Positions 1 through 7,620 of a DNA stretch of 64,000 nt are shown piece after piece (the stretch's first letter is position 1; the number at the start of each line of letters is the position of its first letter). The DNA is taken from NCBI GenBank assembly GCA_964572045.1, contig CAZNEI010000005.1, positions 1 to 64,000 of the forward strand, written 5' to 3'. A program made the translations under genes and the position numbers. Source of the DNA: CBDCKR01 sp964572045. GTDB taxonomy: Bacteria > Gemmatimonadota > Gemmatimonadetes > Longimicrobiales > Gaopeijiaceae. The notes under the pieces were generated by a model. That model searched no databases. It was not told the DNA's origin and worked only from the letters and a program-made list of their open reading frames with translations.

Positions 1-463
1 TCACCCGGGAGTCCGGACACTGGAAGGGACGCAGCTTCATCCAGGGCGGCAGGCACCGGGTCCGCCGGCTGCTCTACATGCCCGCGCTGGCCGCCGTCCA
101 GCACAATCCCGACCTGAAGCGGAAGTACGAGGCGCTCGTCGCCAAGGGGAAGCCGCCCAAGGTCGCCCTGACGGCCGTTATGAGGAAACTCCTCATCCTC
201 GCCAACACGCTCGTGCAGCAGGACCGCATCTGGACGGCACGTCCGCCTCCGGAATACTCCTGCCCCGCCTTCCCGGTGACACCCTGCCCGGTCGGCGGCG
301 GTCACGGATGATGGGCCGAGGAAGAAGGGAGCGTCGAAGCGGAGGCGTCGCGAAGAACCTTGCGAGTCAGGTCGCTTCGAGAAAAGGGGCCATCAACTTT
401 GACATGGATACTCACTCCCCGGTGGAAACCGAACTCGAGCTTAGGCTCATTTGTCGTTGGATA
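1..463 (+). mobile_element. Right end of an IS110-family insertion sequence (left part outside the window)
   Basis: This segment holds the end of an IS110-type transposase gene and about 150 nt of non-coding sequence after its stop. The boundary comes from comparison with a second copy on the minus strand at 25110-25345. The two copies match closely through the transposase tail and the following ~110 nt, and share the block TTGTCGTTGGATA at 451-463. The right edge is therefore put near 463, only about 10 bp before the -35 box of the SRP RNA promoter. IS110-family elements use a DEDD/serine recombinase and a structured RNA from a non-coding end; in the IS1111 subgroup that RNA is at the right end. 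Whether this element belongs to that subgroup is not established. Confidence 0.7.
3..311 (+). CDS. IS110-family transposase, C-terminal fragment
   Basis: The frame is open from the first bases of the window and ends at a TGA at 309-311, so only about 102 C-terminal residues are visible. They contain TRESGHWKGRSFIQGGR followed by VRRLLYM and PKVALTAVMRKLL. This is the typical C-terminal part (transposase_20-like) of IS110-family enzymes; the conserved serine region lies in the SGHW segment. The last ~30 residues (rich in Pro and Cys) recur as translated sequence at the inverted remnant near 25250-25345, so they belong to the element. The N-terminal DEDD domain lies outside the window, and activity cannot be judged. 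Confidence 0.8.
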   Translation, partial: TRESGHWKGRSFIQGGRHRVRRLLYMPALAAVQHNPDLKRKYEALVAKGKPPKVALTAVMRKLLILANTLVQQDRIWTARPPPEYSCPAFPVTPCPVGGGHG

Positions 464-473
464 AGACTTTCCG

Positions 474-503
474 TTGACGCCTCCTCGCGTGGCCTCTACC
501 TTC
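474..503 (+). promoter_or_regulatory. Sigma-70-type promoter for the SRP RNA gene
   Basis: TTGACG (474-479) and TACCTT (498-503) are separated by 18 nt. The expected start at about 509-511 coincides with the first bases of the closing stem of the SRP RNA (CCCCAGG, 511-517). The IS110 end lies immediately upstream. Confidence 0.6.
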
Positions 504-509
504 CGCCAG

Positions 510-606
510 CCCCAGGTCCGCAGGGCGAGAAGCTCACGAACTCCGTCAGGACCTTGCCGGTAGCAGCGGTAAGTGCTGTGATCGTTGCTGCGGGTCGCCT
601 GGGGCA
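510..606 (+). ncRNA. ffs: Signal recognition particle RNA (4.5S type)
   Basis: This is the small bacterial SRP RNA that binds Ffh and FtsY during co-translational protein targeting. The outer stem pairs CCCCAGG (511-517) with CCTGGGG (599-605); CCGCAG (519-524) pairs with CTGCGG (589-594). The Ffh-binding domain IV is recognisable: CCGTCAGG at 544-551 and AGCAGCGGTAAGTG at 563-576, with CAC/GTG and CCG/CGG helices around the asymmetric loops. An A552-T562 pair replaces the U-A usual at this position, which is a compensated change. The apical loop is TTGCC instead of GGAA. Location directly before dnaX-ybaB-recR matches the arrangement known from Bacillus. Ends are approximate. Confidence 0.8.
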
Positions 607-703
607 TTTCTCGCGGTATTTTGCCTTCGACTGGCCAGATGCGCTTTGCGAGGTGAAGCGTGTGGCTTCCTGCCGCACCAGTCGACTCCGGAAGCGAACA
701 CCC

Positions 704-2458
704 GTGTCCCACACAGCGCTGGCTCGAAAGTACCGTCCTCGGCGCTTTGCCGAGGTGGCGACTCAAAAGCATGTCTCGGAGACCTTGTGTCGTGCGGTCG
801 CCACCCATCGAGTCGGGCATGCCTACCTTTTCTGCGGTCCGCGCGGCGTCGGCAAGACCACCCTCGCGCGGGTGCTCGCGATGGCGCTGAACTGTCCCCG
901 TCGCGACGACTCGGGTGAGCCGTGCGGAGAGTGCGAGAGCTGCTTGAGAATCTGGGGAGGGCACACCGCCCTCGATGTGGTCGAGATCGACGCCGCCTCC
1001 AACCGGGGGGTCGACGATGCGCGGCAGCTTCGCGAGAGGGCCATGTACGCTCCGTCCCAAGAACGTGGGTGCAAAGTCTACATCTTGGACGAGGCTCACA
1101 TGCTCACCCGAGAGGCCTGGAACGCCCTTCTCAAGATCCTGGAGGAACCCCCGCCACGGGTGATTTTCGTGTTCGCCACGACCGAACCCCAAAAGATCCA
1201 GCAAACGGCCGCACCGATCCTATCCCGATGCCAGCGCTTCGACTTTCGTCGCATCGGCGCGACGGAGATCATGGCGCGCCTTACGAGCGTGCTGGAGGAT
1301 GAGGACTGCACGGCTTCTGAGGAGGCACTTCGGACGATCACTCGGAAGGCCGACGGCGGGATGCGGGACGCACTCTCCCTACTGGACCAGGTCATTGCCC
1401 TTACAGGGGGTGCCATCACCCAGGAGTCCGTACACCGAGTGCTCGGTCTAGTGGAGACCGAGCGTTACCTGGAGTTCTTCGACATTCTAGCGAAGCGGCA
1501 GCACGGTGAGGTGTTCGCCTTCGTGGAGCGACTCCTCGACGAGGGATACGATCTCGTCGAATTCTACCACGGCCTCGTCGATGCCTTGCGGACGCTCCTC
1601 CGGCTGTCGCTGGGCGGGAACACGCCCGGACTGGACCTCCCGATCCGGCAGCAGTTCGAGGCCCGCGCCGCGCCGTTTCACTCCTCCGATATCCTGCGTA
1701 TGCTGTCTCTGGCCTCGGCGCTTGAGACCTCCGGAAGCCTCAGGCGCAGCGCGAACCCGCAGATCCTACTCGAGATGCTTCTGCTGCGCCTGAGCTACGT
1801 GGACCGCACGGTGGGGCTTGAGGAGCTCTTGAAGGGTCTGGGGGCGGAGTCGCGGCCTCTCGAAGTATCCCCCGGCAGTGGTCGCGACGGCAGCCAACAG
1901 GCGGTCGGAGGCCCGGTGGGAAAAGACGCTGGCCCACAGGCGGCCGAACGGGCATTGACGCCGCGGTCCGTTGTCGGCCCTCCGGCTCTCGCTGATGCGC
2001 GCGGCTCGCTCGGCAACGACCAGGGCGAGTCCGAGCAGGACGCACTCCGTGGGGAAGAGCGTCGGGTCGGGTCGGGTTCGGCGCCGATGAGCGCCACCGA
2101 AGCCTGGGCTCACCTCCTGCAGCGGGGGGTGGGGATGCCCAGCGGGATGCGGCCTTTCCTGCTGGCGGCTGGAGTGGAGCTCGCCGACGACGGGGCCTTG
2201 GTCGTCACGCCCCCCGAAGGACCTGCTCTGGAGCGCCTGAGGAACCCGGAAGTGATCTCGGCTCTGCAGGACGGGCTCGAAGCCCTCATGGACATCCGGC
2301 CCAAGATCGTCGTGAGAGCCTTGGCAAAAGCGTCTTCGGAGAACCGGAAACGGATCGGGCCCGCGGCGGCAGGCGGGAAACGGCTTCGAGAGCTTATCGA
2401 GGCGAAGCCACTCCTGGAGGGTGCGGTCGAAGAACTCGACCTTGAGTTACTTGATTGA
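704..2458 (+). CDS. dnaX: DNA polymerase III subunits gamma and tau
   Basis: 584-residue clamp-loader ATPase that loads the sliding clamp and couples polymerase cores at the fork. Visible motifs: Walker A GPRGVGKT (45-52), a zinc-binding set Cys64/74/77/80, Walker B ILDEAH (127-132), and the SRC arginine-finger motif (174-176). The C-terminal third is less conserved, with a low-complexity linker at about 390-460. I start at GTG 704, which has GGAAG about 10 nt upstream and begins SHTALARKYRPRRF as in the family. The frame is open back to 308, but that stretch crosses the IS110 end and the SRP RNA and is not coding. Followed by ybaB and recR, a classic replication and recombination cluster. 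Confidence 0.95.
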   Translation: MSHTALARKYRPRRFAEVATQKHVSETLCRAVATHRVGHAYLFCGPRGVGKTTLARVLAMALNCPRRDDSGEPCGECESCLRIWGGHTALDVVEIDAASNRGVDDARQLRERAMYAPSQERGCKVYILDEAHMLTREAWNALLKILEEPPPRVIFVFATTEPQKIQQTAAPILSRCQRFDFRRIGATEIMARLTSVLEDEDCTASEEALRTITRKADGGMRDALSLLDQVIALTGGAITQESVHRVLGLVETERYLEFFDILAKRQHGEVFAFVERLLDEGYDLVEFYHGLVDALRTLLRLSLGGNTPGLDLPIRQQFEARAAPFHSSDILRMLSLASALETSGSLRRSANPQILLEMLLLRLSYVDRTVGLEELLKGLGAESRPLEVSPGSGRDGSQQAVGGPVGKDAGPQAAERALTPRSVVGPPALADARGSLGNDQGESEQDALRGEERRVGSGSAPMSATEAWAHLLQRGVGMPSGMRPFLLAAGVELADDGALVVTPPEGPALERLRNPEVISALQDGLEALMDIRPKIVVRALAKASSENRKRIGPAAAGGKRLRELIEAKPLLEGAVEELDLELLD

Positions 2459-2489
2459 TGTTAACATATTGCTCTACAAGGACTTGACG

Positions 2490-2807
2490 ATGACCAACCT
2501 CCAGCACCTCATGCAGTTGGGCCAGCAGCTCCAGGCGCGCATGACCAAACTCCAGGAAGAGCTGTCCGCACGTGAGATTTCCGCCTCGTCCGGAGGCGGA
2601 ATGGTCACGGCCACGGTCGATGGTAAGGGTGCGTTGACGGGAATCGCCATCGATCCCACCGTCGTCGATCCCCGAGACGTCGAAATGCTCGAAGTTCTCG
2701 TGCTAGCGGCGGTGGGGGAGGCGCAGGGCAAGGCTCAAGGCCACTACGAGGAAGAGATGCGAAAGGCGGCGAGCGGCATGCCGATTCAACCACCGGGATT
2801 CTTCTAG
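2490..2807 (+). CDS. ybaB: YbaB/EbfC family nucleoid-associated protein
   Basis: 105-residue small dimeric DNA-binding protein of the YbaB/EbfC family. It has the family layout: an N-terminal amphipathic helix (NLQHLMQLGQQLQARMTKLQ), a central strand region ending in GMVTATVDGKGALTGI, and the segment IDPTVVDPRDVEMLEVLV. It ends with a Met/Pro-rich tail. The ATG at 2490 is preceded by AAGGA at the proper distance; an upstream in-frame ATG inside dnaX is not needed. The gene sits 31 nt after dnaX and 43 nt before recR, the usual conserved trio. Family members bind DNA and are proposed nucleoid proteins; the exact role here is not shown by sequence. Confidence 0.93.
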   Translation: MTNLQHLMQLGQQLQARMTKLQEELSAREISASSGGGMVTATVDGKGALTGIAIDPTVVDPRDVEMLEVLVLAAVGEAQGKAQGHYEEEMRKAASGMPIQPPGFF

Positions 2808-2850
2808 AACAGGTGCCTGCACACCGTCGCGGCCTAGCGTCACACCGATA

Positions 2851-3444
2851 GTGTCAGTCATCGACAACCTCGTCTCCGAGTTTGCCCGCCTTCCGGGCAT
2901 CGGCCCCAAGACCGCTCAGCGGCTCGTGTACCACCTCATGAAGCGGTCCCGCGACGAGGCGGTGCGTCTGGCCCAAGCCCTTCGTGATGTCGCGGAGCAT
3001 GTGCGCCGCTGCTCCACGTGCGGGAACTTCAGCGAGGCGGCGCTGTGCGAGCTCTGCAGCGATCCGAGGCGTGACGGCACGCTGATCTGCGTGGTAGAGG
3101 AAGCATTTGAGATCCGGGCTATCGAGCGTGCGAGGGGATACAGGGGACTCTATCACGTCTTGGGAGGCCGGCTGTCGCCCCTGGACGGCATCGGGCCGGA
3201 GGAGCTCTCCGTGGGTCCACTCCTGGATCGGATCCAGAACGCCGGCGGTACCGTCGAAGAGGTCATCGTGGCCACGAATTCAAGCGTCGAAGGCGAGGCC
3301 ACCGCCGTCTATCTGGAAGGGCTGATCCGTTCGATGGGTCCCCGAGTCACGCGCTTGGCACGAGGCATCCCGGTGGGTAGCGACCTAGAGTACGTGGACG
3401 GCTCGACGATCGTCGAGGCATTGACAGGCCGACGGGAGATGTAG
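2851..3444 (+). CDS. recR: Recombination mediator protein RecR
   Basis: 197-residue RecR, which acts with RecO (and RecF) to load RecA on SSB-coated gapped DNA. The N-terminal helix-hairpin-helix reads ARLPGIGPKTAQRLVYHLM (12-30). A C4 zinc finger uses Cys54, 57, 66 and 69. The Toprim domain follows (LICVVEEAFEIRAIE to about residue 170), then the conserved C-terminal segment with ARGIPVGSDLEYVDGSTI. Length is typical (about 200). The start is GTG at 2851 with no strong Shine-Dalgarno sequence, but no better start is available. The next gene begins 3 nt after its stop, so they are probably co-translated. Confidence 0.95.
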   Translation: MSVIDNLVSEFARLPGIGPKTAQRLVYHLMKRSRDEAVRLAQALRDVAEHVRRCSTCGNFSEAALCELCSDPRRDGTLICVVEEAFEIRAIERARGYRGLYHVLGGRLSPLDGIGPEELSVGPLLDRIQNAGGTVEEVIVATNSSVEGEATAVYLEGLIRSMGPRVTRLARGIPVGSDLEYVDGSTIVEALTGRREM

Positions 3445-3447
3445 GGG

Positions 3448-3750
3448 ATGGACAAGCGGCTTCGAAACGCCGGGGTTGCGGTCTTGGCGGTGGCAGCGGC
3501 AGGGGCTCTGGCAACCTGGGTAGTCCGCGATCAGCTCCAACGCCGTAGCAGGGATCTGTTCAGCGCTTCCGTTCTCCGACGGCTGGCGGCGCTCGGTTAC
3601 ATGGCGAAGGCCAGGGCGTCGGTGGACCATATCAACCTGCTCAGGGATTTTGTGGCGTGGGAGCCGAGGCGCGCACTGAGGCGCAGAGCGCGCACGATTC
3701 TCGGACGCATGGAGCAGGAGGCCGGGCGCGCCGGCCAGCCCGCTGGGTAG
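3448..3750 (+). CDS. Small single-pass membrane protein, unknown function
   Basis: 100 residues, starting 3 nt after recR with GGGG before the ATG. An N-terminal hydrophobic segment (about 8-25, AGVAVLAVAAAGALATWVV) would anchor it in the inner membrane. The rest is a strongly basic, Arg-rich helical region (about 30-95) likely facing the cytoplasm. I recognise no domain. The tight spacing to recR and GC-rich third codon positions support a real gene. Function is unknown; the basic soluble part could bind nucleic acid or anionic lipid, which is speculation. Confidence 0.65.
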   Translation: MDKRLRNAGVAVLAVAAAGALATWVVRDQLQRRSRDLFSASVLRRLAALGYMAKARASVDHINLLRDFVAWEPRRALRRRARTILGRMEQEAGRAGQPAG

Positions 3751-3900
3751 CGCGATTCGATCGTGTGCTCCTGTCGAGCCTTGCACGTCCCTTTCCCGTC
3801 GGGGATGAAAGCGTCATCTTCTTCGCCGCTTGTAGACCAGGCCGGACTCCGGGCACCTGATTCTCGAGGGCAAAGGGGGACCTTTCCGCGGGATTGGCCC

Positions 3901-4035
3901 ATGCAGACAGACGGGAACGAGTGGAGCCATTCGAGTGATCGACTGCCCGACTCCGAGGGGATCGCGGTCGAGGGGAGGAACTTCGACGAAGCGCTCAGCG
4001 CCGTCAGCGGGATCATGGCCCACGGCCTGAGCTGA
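3901..4035 (+). CDS. Possible small protein before pgsA
   Basis: A 44-codon frame from ATG 3901 that ends 7 nt before pgsA. Its third codon positions are mostly G or C like neighbouring genes, which is the only support. There is no recognisable domain and only a weak ribosome site. Upstream, 3751-3900 holds no convincing gene, so this could be the tail of a decayed longer frame. Confidence 0.25.
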   Translation: MQTDGNEWSHSSDRLPDSEGIAVEGRNFDEALSAVSGIMAHGLS

Positions 4036-4042
4036 GGCAGCC

Positions 4043-4684
4043 ATGGCCGCGCGCCACAACCTTCCCAATCTCATCACAGTCGGGCGGATTGCGGCATGCC
4101 CGGCGATCTTTGTGATGGCGATGGCGTCGTCGGTGGGTGCGCGCCACGGCGCCTTTGTGCTCTTCGTCTTTGCTGGGCTCTCTGATCTTTGGGACGGATA
4201 CCTGGCGCGCAAGCATGGGTGGATCACCGATGCTGGCAAGCTGCTCGATCCGATCGCTGACAAGCTCCTCCTACTCTCCACCTTCATCCCCTTCTACCTC
4301 ATATCTCATCGGGGGGCGGAGGAGTGGCTCATCCCGTGGTGGGGCATGCTACCCATGTGGGTCATGGTCGTGATCTTCGGCCGCGAGCTGGCGGTGACCG
4401 TATTCAGGCATTGGGCGGCTCGACGCGACGTGGTCATCGCTGCGGGGCCATCGGGCAAGTACAAGGCGTTCATCCAGAACCTGTTCTCCGGTGGGCTGCT
4501 CCTGTGGTATCCGCTCCGAGACAGTGCAGAAGCCCGGGGGTGGGATGGCGTCTTGTGGGAAGCCTGGACGCACGTACACTCGGCGTGGATCGGCGTGACG
4601 CTCACCCTGGCGCTGCTCCTCACCGTGTACTCGATGTTCGACTACCTGTGGAGCTACCGGGCGCTGATCGGAGTCAGGGACTGA
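4043..4684 (+). CDS. pgsA: CDP-diacylglycerol-glycerol-3-phosphate 3-phosphatidyltransferase
   Basis: 213-residue integral membrane enzyme of the CDP-alcohol phosphatidyltransferase family. It makes phosphatidylglycerol-phosphate, the committed step to PG and cardiolipin. The signature D-x2-D-G-x2-A-R-x8-G-x3-D-x3-D is intact (Asp48, Asp51, Gly52, Ala55-Arg56, Gly65, Asp69, Asp73). The N-terminal NLPNLITVGRI is typical of PgsA, and at least four further hydrophobic segments follow. Substrate assignment rests on family likeness; a related alcohol (for example serine or inositol phosphate) cannot be wholly excluded. It lies upstream of pncC with a 259-nt gap that shows no gene. Confidence 0.85.
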   Translation: MAARHNLPNLITVGRIAACPAIFVMAMASSVGARHGAFVLFVFAGLSDLWDGYLARKHGWITDAGKLLDPIADKLLLLSTFIPFYLISHRGAEEWLIPWWGMLPMWVMVVIFGRELAVTVFRHWAARRDVVIAAGPSGKYKAFIQNLFSGGLLLWYPLRDSAEARGWDGVLWEAWTHVHSAWIGVTLTLALLLTVYSMFDYLWSYRALIGVRD

Positions 4685-4943
4685 CGGCTCTCGTCCCAGG
4701 GGTTGCCGACGTCGCTGGGGGCGGCGAGGCGCGTGAGCCGCTGCCTGCGATCGGCGGGCGAGCCGTCAGGTCGCGAGGGATCGAGGCGAGCGGGGCGAGG
4801 CTCAGTGAATGGCCGGGGGTCTCGGTAAGGGGCTGCCGAACACCTCGAGCCGTGCCAACAGGAACCTCTTGGCCGGTTCTTCCTGGCAAGAGGCTGACCC
4901 GTCCCGGGTCCCCAACGGCGACGATTCGGCGGAGGAGGCAACA

Positions 4944-5492
4944 ATGGGGCCCGACGAAGCGGAGCGTGTCCGAAATGGCGGAGTGCTGCCCTCGCGCTCG
5001 TTCGACGAGGCGAGCGCGGATCTTGTGGAGGCAGTGGCGAACGAGCTGGTTTCGCGGCGGCTGTCGCTGGCCGTGTCCGAAAGCTGTACGGGTGGTCTGC
5101 TTGCCAAGCTCATCACCGACCGGGCGGGATCGTCAGCGTATTTCCGCGGAGGCGTTGTCGCGTACGCAAACGATCTCAAGAGCAAGATCCTCGGCGTGGA
5201 ATCGTCAGTCCTCGATGCGGAGGGCGCCGTCTCGATTCCGGTGGCGGCGGCGATGGCCCGGGGGGTGGCGGACTGTCTGGGTGCCGAGGTCGGAGTCGGC
5301 ATCACCGGTATCGCGGGTCCGGGAGGAGGTACGGACGAAAAGCCGGTTGGAACCGTCTGCTCCGGAGTGGCCCTCCACGGGAGGGTGGTGGCTTGGCGGA
5401 GCGTGTTCTCCGGCGACCGAGGGGCGATTCGAGGGCGGGCGACTCAGGAGGCTCTCCGGCGCCTCCTGGGGGTGATTCTCGGCGACCCCTGA
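4944..5492 (+). CDS. pncC: Nicotinamide-nucleotide amidohydrolase (CinA C-terminal domain, stand-alone)
   Basis: 182 residues corresponding to the C-terminal amidohydrolase domain of CinA. It deamidates nicotinamide mononucleotide to nicotinate mononucleotide in pyridine-nucleotide recycling. The active-site block SESCTGG lies at 45-51, followed by AKLITDRAGSSAYF and the GITGIAGPGGGTDEKPVGTV block. The N-terminal molybdopterin-binding-like domain of full-length CinA is absent. The start is ATG 4944, preceded by GGAGGAGG; the frame is open to 4809, but the extra residues are low in conservation. The family is often also called cinA. Confidence 0.85.
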   Translation: MGPDEAERVRNGGVLPSRSFDEASADLVEAVANELVSRRLSLAVSESCTGGLLAKLITDRAGSSAYFRGGVVAYANDLKSKILGVESSVLDAEGAVSIPVAAAMARGVADCLGAEVGVGITGIAGPGGGTDEKPVGTVCSGVALHGRVVAWRSVFSGDRGAIRGRATQEALRRLLGVILGDP

Positions 5493-5788
5493 GGCTGCTT
5501 TCCTCCACGTGAAGGGCGGGCTCGGGGACTGCTGCGGAATGCGTGGTTCGCATCGACCCCTGCACGGCCGTCCACGTGCCGGGGGGCGGTCGGGAAGCCG
5601 GCCCTGCCTCCACCCAGAGGGGCTCATGCTGGACTCGTGCACCCTGCCTCGGTGCGGCTGACCGGGAGCTGTGCTCGGCGCTCAAGTCCTCCGCCAGGAG
5701 GAGAGAACCCACGCCGCAGGGCTCCCCAATGATGATGGAAGAAGTAGATTCTCCAAGAGGAGTTTCGAAACCCACCGTTGAGACGAGA

Positions 5789-6469
5789 ATGAGCGACAAC
5801 GTATCCCGGGCTTCTGGTGGGCCCGCTGACACCAACGTGACCGACGGCATTGCGGACCCCGGCTTGGGAGATCGGGGGGGCGGGCCCGGCGATCAGGTCG
5901 ATGGCGTCGCCCCAGACGTCGACGGAGGAGACCCCGGGTCCCCGGAGACCTCTGGCCGGAAGCCTCTCGGGGAGGAAAAGACCGAGGACACGTCCCTGCG
6001 CGACGCGGAGCGGCTCAAGGCCGAGTTGAGCGCCCTCAACGATCGGCACCTGCGTCTCGCGGCCGAGTTCACCAATTTCCGCAGGAGGGCGGAAGCCGAG
6101 CGGTCCCAGTCATGGGCGAGGGGTCAGGCCGATCTTCTGCGGAACTTCCTGGACGGGCTAGACGACTTGGAGCGCGTGGCAGCATGGCAACCCGAGTCCA
6201 CCTCGGTCGAGGCGCTCGTAGAGGGAGTCGACCTCGTGGAGCGCAAGTTCCGGCAGGCGCTCGAGGTCGCCGGGGCGGAAGTGCTGGAGCCCGTGGGCGA
6301 GGCGTTCGATCCGAACACGATGGAGGCCATGCTCGCCGTGCCCGCGGAATCACCCGACGACGACCACAAGGTCCAAGGGGTCTTCCAGAAGGGATACCTC
6401 TTCAAGGGCCACCTCGTGCGGCCGGCGCGGGTGGTCGTCTACAAGCATGAGGCGGGCGAGAGTTCGTGA
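5789..6469 (+). CDS. grpE: Nucleotide exchange factor GrpE
   Basis: About 226 residues. GrpE is the exchange factor of DnaK and works with DnaJ in the Hsp70 cycle. The first ~70 residues are acidic, Gly/Pro-rich and disordered. Then come the long coiled-coil (about 75-110, RLKAELSALNDRHLRLAAEF), the conserved TNFRRRAE, and the C-terminal beta domain with PVGEAFDPNTMEAML and VFQKGYLFKGHLVRPARVVV. The start is uncertain: ATG 5789 is used here, but a run of ATGs at 5729-5737 would add up to 20 residues. The last codons overlap the dnaJ start (GTGA), so the two are translationally coupled. No CIRCE element is visible upstream, and dnaK is not in the window. Confidence 0.92.
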   Translation: MSDNVSRASGGPADTNVTDGIADPGLGDRGGGPGDQVDGVAPDVDGGDPGSPETSGRKPLGEEKTEDTSLRDAERLKAELSALNDRHLRLAAEFTNFRRRAEAERSQSWARGQADLLRNFLDGLDDLERVAAWQPESTSVEALVEGVDLVERKFRQALEVAGAEVLEPVGEAFDPNTMEAMLAVPAESPDDDHKVQGVFQKGYLFKGHLVRPARVVVYKHEAGESS

Positions 6470-7584
6470 CGACCGCGACCAAGGACTTCTACAAGACCCT
6501 GGGGGTCCCCGAGAAGGCGACTCAGGCCGAGATCAAGAAGGCCTACCGCAGACTAGCCAAGAAGTACCACCCCGACGCGAATCGCGGGGACGCGAAGGCG
6601 GCCGAGCGGTTCAAGGAGATCGGGGAGGCGCACGCTGTGCTGTCCGACCCCGAGAAGCGGAAGCAGTACAACACGATGCGGCGCTTCTCCAACTTCGGGT
6701 TCGGCGGAGCTCGGGGAGCTCCGGGGGGGGCGGGAGCCGGAGAGACCGGCGGCGGATTCTCCTTGGACGACCTGCAGGGGCTCGGAGGTCTCGGAAATAT
6801 CTTCAGCTCGATTCTGGATCGGGGGTGGAGGGCCGGTGATCCGCGCAAGCCCCAGGGTCGGAGGACAGGCCGGGACGTCGACTACGTCGTGGAGATCCCC
6901 TTCGACACGGCCGTGCGGGGCGGAAAGATCCCCATCAAGGTGCCGATCACCGAGGACTGCGCCACCTGCGGCGGGTCGGGGGCGGCGCCCGGGACCGGCG
7001 CGAAGAGCTGTGGCGAGTGCGCTGGCACGGGCTCCATCTCGTTCGGTCAGGGCGGATTCGCAGTGAAGCGGCCGTGCCCCGCTTGCTTGGGTCGGGGACG
7101 CATCCCCGAGACGCCGTGCTCGTCGTGTCTGGGCCGCGGATCGGTGCGACAGGACCGCAGAATCGAGGTCACGGTTCCGAAGGGAGTCGAGACGGGGAGC
7201 AAGATCCGCGCGACGGGCCAGGGGGAGCGGGGCAGCCAGGGCGGGAAGCCCGGGGACCTCATCATCACCTTCAAGGTCAAGCCCCATGATTTCTTCAGGC
7301 GCGAGGGGATCGACGTCCATGTCAAGGTGCCCATCAACCTCGCTCAGGCGATGCTGGGATCGAAGATGGCGGTGCGGACCGTGGACGGGAAGCGGGTTCG
7401 TCTCCGGATTCCGCCCGGAACCCAGAGCGGAACCCTGTTCCGCATCCGGGGCCACGGCGTGGAGAAGGGCGGCCGCGTGGGGGACCAGTATGTGGAGGTC
7501 GAGGTCGAGATCCCCCAGGACCTCACCGATGAGCAGCGGACGGCGATGGAGGAGTTCGCGGCCTCATCGGGCCTGAAGCACTAA
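6466..7584 (+). CDS. dnaJ: Chaperone protein DnaJ (type I)
   Basis: 372-residue co-chaperone that delivers substrates to DnaK and triggers its ATPase. It has a J domain with HPD at 35-37 and a Gly/Phe-rich linker (about 75-125, rich in Gly and Ala). The zinc domain has four CxxCxGxG repeats starting at Cys165, 182, 204 and 218. The C-terminal substrate-binding domains contain HDFFRREGIDVHVKVPI and the dimerisation tail. The start is GTG 6466, overlapping the grpE stop. The next gene (mnmA) is convergent, with only 36 nt between and no clear terminator. Confidence 0.95.
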   Translation: MTTATKDFYKTLGVPEKATQAEIKKAYRRLAKKYHPDANRGDAKAAERFKEIGEAHAVLSDPEKRKQYNTMRRFSNFGFGGARGAPGGAGAGETGGGFSLDDLQGLGGLGNIFSSILDRGWRAGDPRKPQGRRTGRDVDYVVEIPFDTAVRGGKIPIKVPITEDCATCGGSGAAPGTGAKSCGECAGTGSISFGQGGFAVKRPCPACLGRGRIPETPCSSCLGRGSVRQDRRIEVTVPKGVETGSKIRATGQGERGSQGGKPGDLIITFKVKPHDFFRREGIDVHVKVPINLAQAMLGSKMAVRTVDGKRVRLRIPPGTQSGTLFRIRGHGVEKGGRVGDQYVEVEVEIPQDLTDEQRTAMEEFAASSGLKH

Positions 7585-7620
7585 GGCTAGGGCACCCGGT
7601 TCCGCCTCCTTCGAGCGGCC

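Noticed and set aside
308..703. Upstream extension of dnaX to an ATG at 308
   Set aside because: It crosses the IS110 end and the SRP RNA with its promoter; the extra 132 residues match nothing and the GTG at 704 gives the family N-terminus.
302..1204. 300-codon open frame on the minus strand opposite dnaX
   Set aside because: Antisense shadow of dnaX and the IS end; GC-rich DNA leaves many such frames open.
5493..5788. Possible CIRCE/HrcA operator before grpE
   Set aside because: No TTAGCACTC-N9-GAGTGCTAA or close variant is present; the 296-nt region shows no clear regulatory site.
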